Below, piece after piece: positions 5,462 through 6,839 of a DNA stretch of 6,839 nt. This DNA comes from Candidatus Dormiibacterota bacterium. Its GTDB lineage: Bacteria > Chloroflexota > Dormibacteria > Aeolococcales > Aeolococcaceae. The DNA is taken from the NCBI GenBank assembly GCA_027451645.1, contig DAIDIX010000098.1, forward strand, positions 1 through 6,839, read 5' to 3'. The number at the start of each line of letters is the position of its first letter. The stretch's first letter is position 1. A model generated the notes under the pieces. The model was not told where the DNA came from, made no database searches, and worked only from the letters and a program-made list of their open reading frames with translations. The translations under genes and the position numbers were made by a program.

Positions 5462-6604
5462 ATGGCTCGTCCAGCTGGTACACCACACAGTGTCCTTGGG
5501 ACACTGCGGAAAGCAACAGTCTCAATGGAGGAGGAACCGCTCCGAGAGGGGACGATGAAGGCAGTCGTCTTCCATGGGCCAGGGGATATGAGCTGGGAGA
5601 AGGTTCCCCTTCCGCAAATCCGGGAAGAGACTGATGCAGTTATCCGGGTTGATACCACGACGATCTGCGGAACTGACCTTCACATCCTCAAGGGCGATGT
5701 TCCAGAAGTGACACCAGGAACAATCCTTGGGCATGAGGCAGTAGGCACTGTCGAGTCTGTGGGCACTGGTGTGAAGCATGTCCGGATTGGCGACAGGGTA
5801 CTTGTTTCCTGTATTACCTCGTGCGGCATCTGCGAGTACTGCAGAAAGGGCATGTACGGACAGTGCAGTGCAGGCGGTGGCTGGATCCTTGGTCACACGA
5901 CACACGGTGTGCAGGCACAGTATGCACGCATCCCCCTCGCAGACACCTCACTGTATCGTGTGCCTGAAGGGCTGACAGATGAGCAGGTGCTCATGCTCTC
6001 TGATGTGATGCCTACAGGCTATGAAATTGGCGTGTTGAGTGGAGCTGTCGAGCCGGGCTGCTCTGTTGCAATTGTTGGAGCTGGTCCCATTGGACTCTCC
6101 GCACTCCTGGGCGCACGGATGTTCTCGCCAAAGCGCATCATCCTTATTGACCCGGATGCGAACCGCCTGGGTGTGGCCACGAAGTGGGGTGCTGATGCTG
6201 TTGTGAACAACAGCACGCACAATGCAACAGATGCAGTCATGGCACTGACAGACCGTGCAGGAGTGGATGTGGCAATCGAAGCTGTCGGAACGCCTGCAAC
6301 CTTCGAGCTCGCAACAACACTTGTGAAGCCTGGCGGGCACATTGCAAATATTGGTGTGCACGGCAAGCCTGCCACTCTTCACCTCGAGACACTCTGGACA
6401 CGGAATGTCACGATCACTGCTGGACTTGTGAATACCACGTCAACACCGATGCTTCTCGATCTTGTCCACTCCGGGAAGCTCGACACCTCGCGGTTCGTTA
6501 CGCACCGATTCACCATGGATGCGTTCATGGAAGCATATGACGTTTTCCGGAACGCAGCTGGGAACCAGGCCCTGAAGGTTGTGGTTGCCCGCGAGCATAT
6601 CTAG
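5462..6604 (+). CDS. Zinc-dependent medium-chain alcohol dehydrogenase (MDR superfamily, Tdh/secondary-ADH-like)
   Basis: The enzyme is predicted to oxidise an alcohol (or reduce an aldehyde or ketone) with NAD(H) in the cytoplasm. From ATG 5462 it has 380 residues; the conserved domain starts at MKAVVFHGPG (ATG 5555), giving the usual 349. In that numbering, the catalytic zinc ligands are C38, H60 and D150, with E61 next to H60, the pattern of Thermoanaerobacter/Clostridium secondary alcohol dehydrogenases. The structural zinc ligands C90, C93, C96 and C104 are all present. The Rossmann motif is GAGPIG (175-180), and D199 at the end of the second strand (LIDPDANRL) favours NAD over NADP. The substrate cannot be read from sequence. 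Two starts compete. ATG 5462 has a consensus AAAGGAGGT and would add 31 residues of no known family; ATG 5555 has a weaker GAGAGGGG ending only 3 nt away. ATG 5414 has no ribosome site. The gene is probably transcribed alone from the AT-rich gap and ends at the hairpin at 6616. Confidence 0.92.
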   Translation: MARPAGTPHSVLGTLRKATVSMEEEPLREGTMKAVVFHGPGDMSWEKVPLPQIREETDAVIRVDTTTICGTDLHILKGDVPEVTPGTILGHEAVGTVESVGTGVKHVRIGDRVLVSCITSCGICEYCRKGMYGQCSAGGGWILGHTTHGVQAQYARIPLADTSLYRVPEGLTDEQVLMLSDVMPTGYEIGVLSGAVEPGCSVAIVGAGPIGLSALLGARMFSPKRIILIDPDANRLGVATKWGADAVVNNSTHNATDAVMALTDRAGVDVAIEAVGTPATFELATTLVKPGGHIANIGVHGKPATLHLETLWTRNVTITAGLVNTTSTPMLLDLVHSGKLDTSRFVTHRFTMDAFMEAYDVFRNAAGNQALKVVVAREHI

Positions 6605-6615
6605 CCCCCCTTGTG

Positions 6616-6641
6616 CGGAGACGGCCATCTGGCCGTCTCCG
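6616..6641 (+). terminator. Rho-independent terminator after the dehydrogenase gene
   Basis: CGGAGACGGCC and GGCCGTCTCCG form a perfect 11-bp stem with an ATCT loop, 11 nt after the TAG stop. The following TCTTTACT is only a short T-rich tail, but the GC-rich stem and its position support a terminator. Confidence 0.82.
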
Positions 6642-6680
6642 TCTTTACTGGGACTGCACTACGTGTGGGAGGAAGGTGAA

Positions 6681-6839
6681 ATGTCTTCGTGGATGACCAC
6701 AGATGAGGGTGAACGCAATATGCGGAGGGCTCGCGTGCCCATCCGCATTGCTGGATGGAATGCAGGTGGAGCATATCCGGGCTGGATGCAAGGGTCTGGT
6801 GATCCAGCTGCCCCCTGGAGAGAAAGCACTGTGCTTCTG
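6681..6839 (+). CDS. N-terminal part of an unrecognised protein, cut by window end
   Basis: An open frame of 53 codons starts at ATG 6681 and is still open at the last base. A strong purine-rich ribosome site (GGGAGGAAGGTG, 6667-6678) precedes it, and it lies just after the dehydrogenase terminator, so it is likely a new transcription unit. The visible residues contain a basic stretch (NMRRARVPIRIAG) and a Gly/Trp/Pro-rich part (GWNAGGAYPGWMQGSGDPAAPW). There is no signal peptide or membrane helix in the visible part and I recognise no family. A short disordered-looking N-terminus is possible. Confidence 0.6.
   Translation, partial: MSSWMTTDEGERNMRRARVPIRIAGWNAGGAYPGWMQGSGDPAAPWRESTVLL

Noticed and set aside
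5443..5634. 63-codon ORF overlapping the dehydrogenase start, considered as a leader peptide
   Set aside because: No ribosome site precedes its ATG. The strong Shine-Dalgarno sequence lies inside it and serves the in-frame dehydrogenase ATG at 5462.

Overview
This is a chromosomal stretch of bacterial DNA of moderate GC content. It holds seven genes: five complete and one cut by each window edge. The best guess is an actinomycete-like organism, possibly Acidimicrobiia or a relative. The reasons are the MscL with a C-terminal zinc-ribbon tail, the short SpoU-type methylase with a 'GRRKFDRRG' segment and an 'FGSVRSLNVG' motif 3, and the exported CWAVG/EQWNG repeat protein. The affiliation is inference from remembered family patterns and was not tested by a search. 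There are no signs of mobile elements, CRISPR arrays, tRNA or rRNA.

Bases 1-3550 (all + strand) form a cell-surface block. It starts with the C-terminal end of an Asp-box (BNR-like) propeller protein. Next comes a secreted 564-residue protein with six clear CWAVG/EQWNG blades, a decayed seventh blade and a WxL-like C-terminal domain. Last is a single-pass membrane protein with two cytoplasmic-type zinc knuckles and a large exported domain of unknown function. The second and third genes have no obvious terminator between them and probably share a transcript. The three together look like a surface or envelope module, but no function can be assigned.

Bases 3561-4640 (- strand) hold mscL followed 30 bp later by a TetR-family regulator, probably one operon. 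It runs convergently into the surface block with only 10 bp between the two stop codons. A small bulged hairpin spans both stops.

Bases 4781-6604 (+ strand) hold a SpoU/TrmH-type RNA 2'-O-methyltransferase, divergent from mscL across 140 bp. After an AT-rich promoter-like gap comes a zinc-dependent medium-chain alcohol dehydrogenase. Its best ribosome binding site lies 31 codons upstream of the expected family start. A perfect 11-bp hairpin terminator ends this gene, and a new unrecognised ORF starts at 6681 and runs off the window.

Most of the window is ordinary. The parts that deserve a second look are the paired exported propeller proteins with the zinc-knuckle membrane partner, the start-site puzzle of the dehydrogenase, and a strong excess of the tetranucleotide TGCA.
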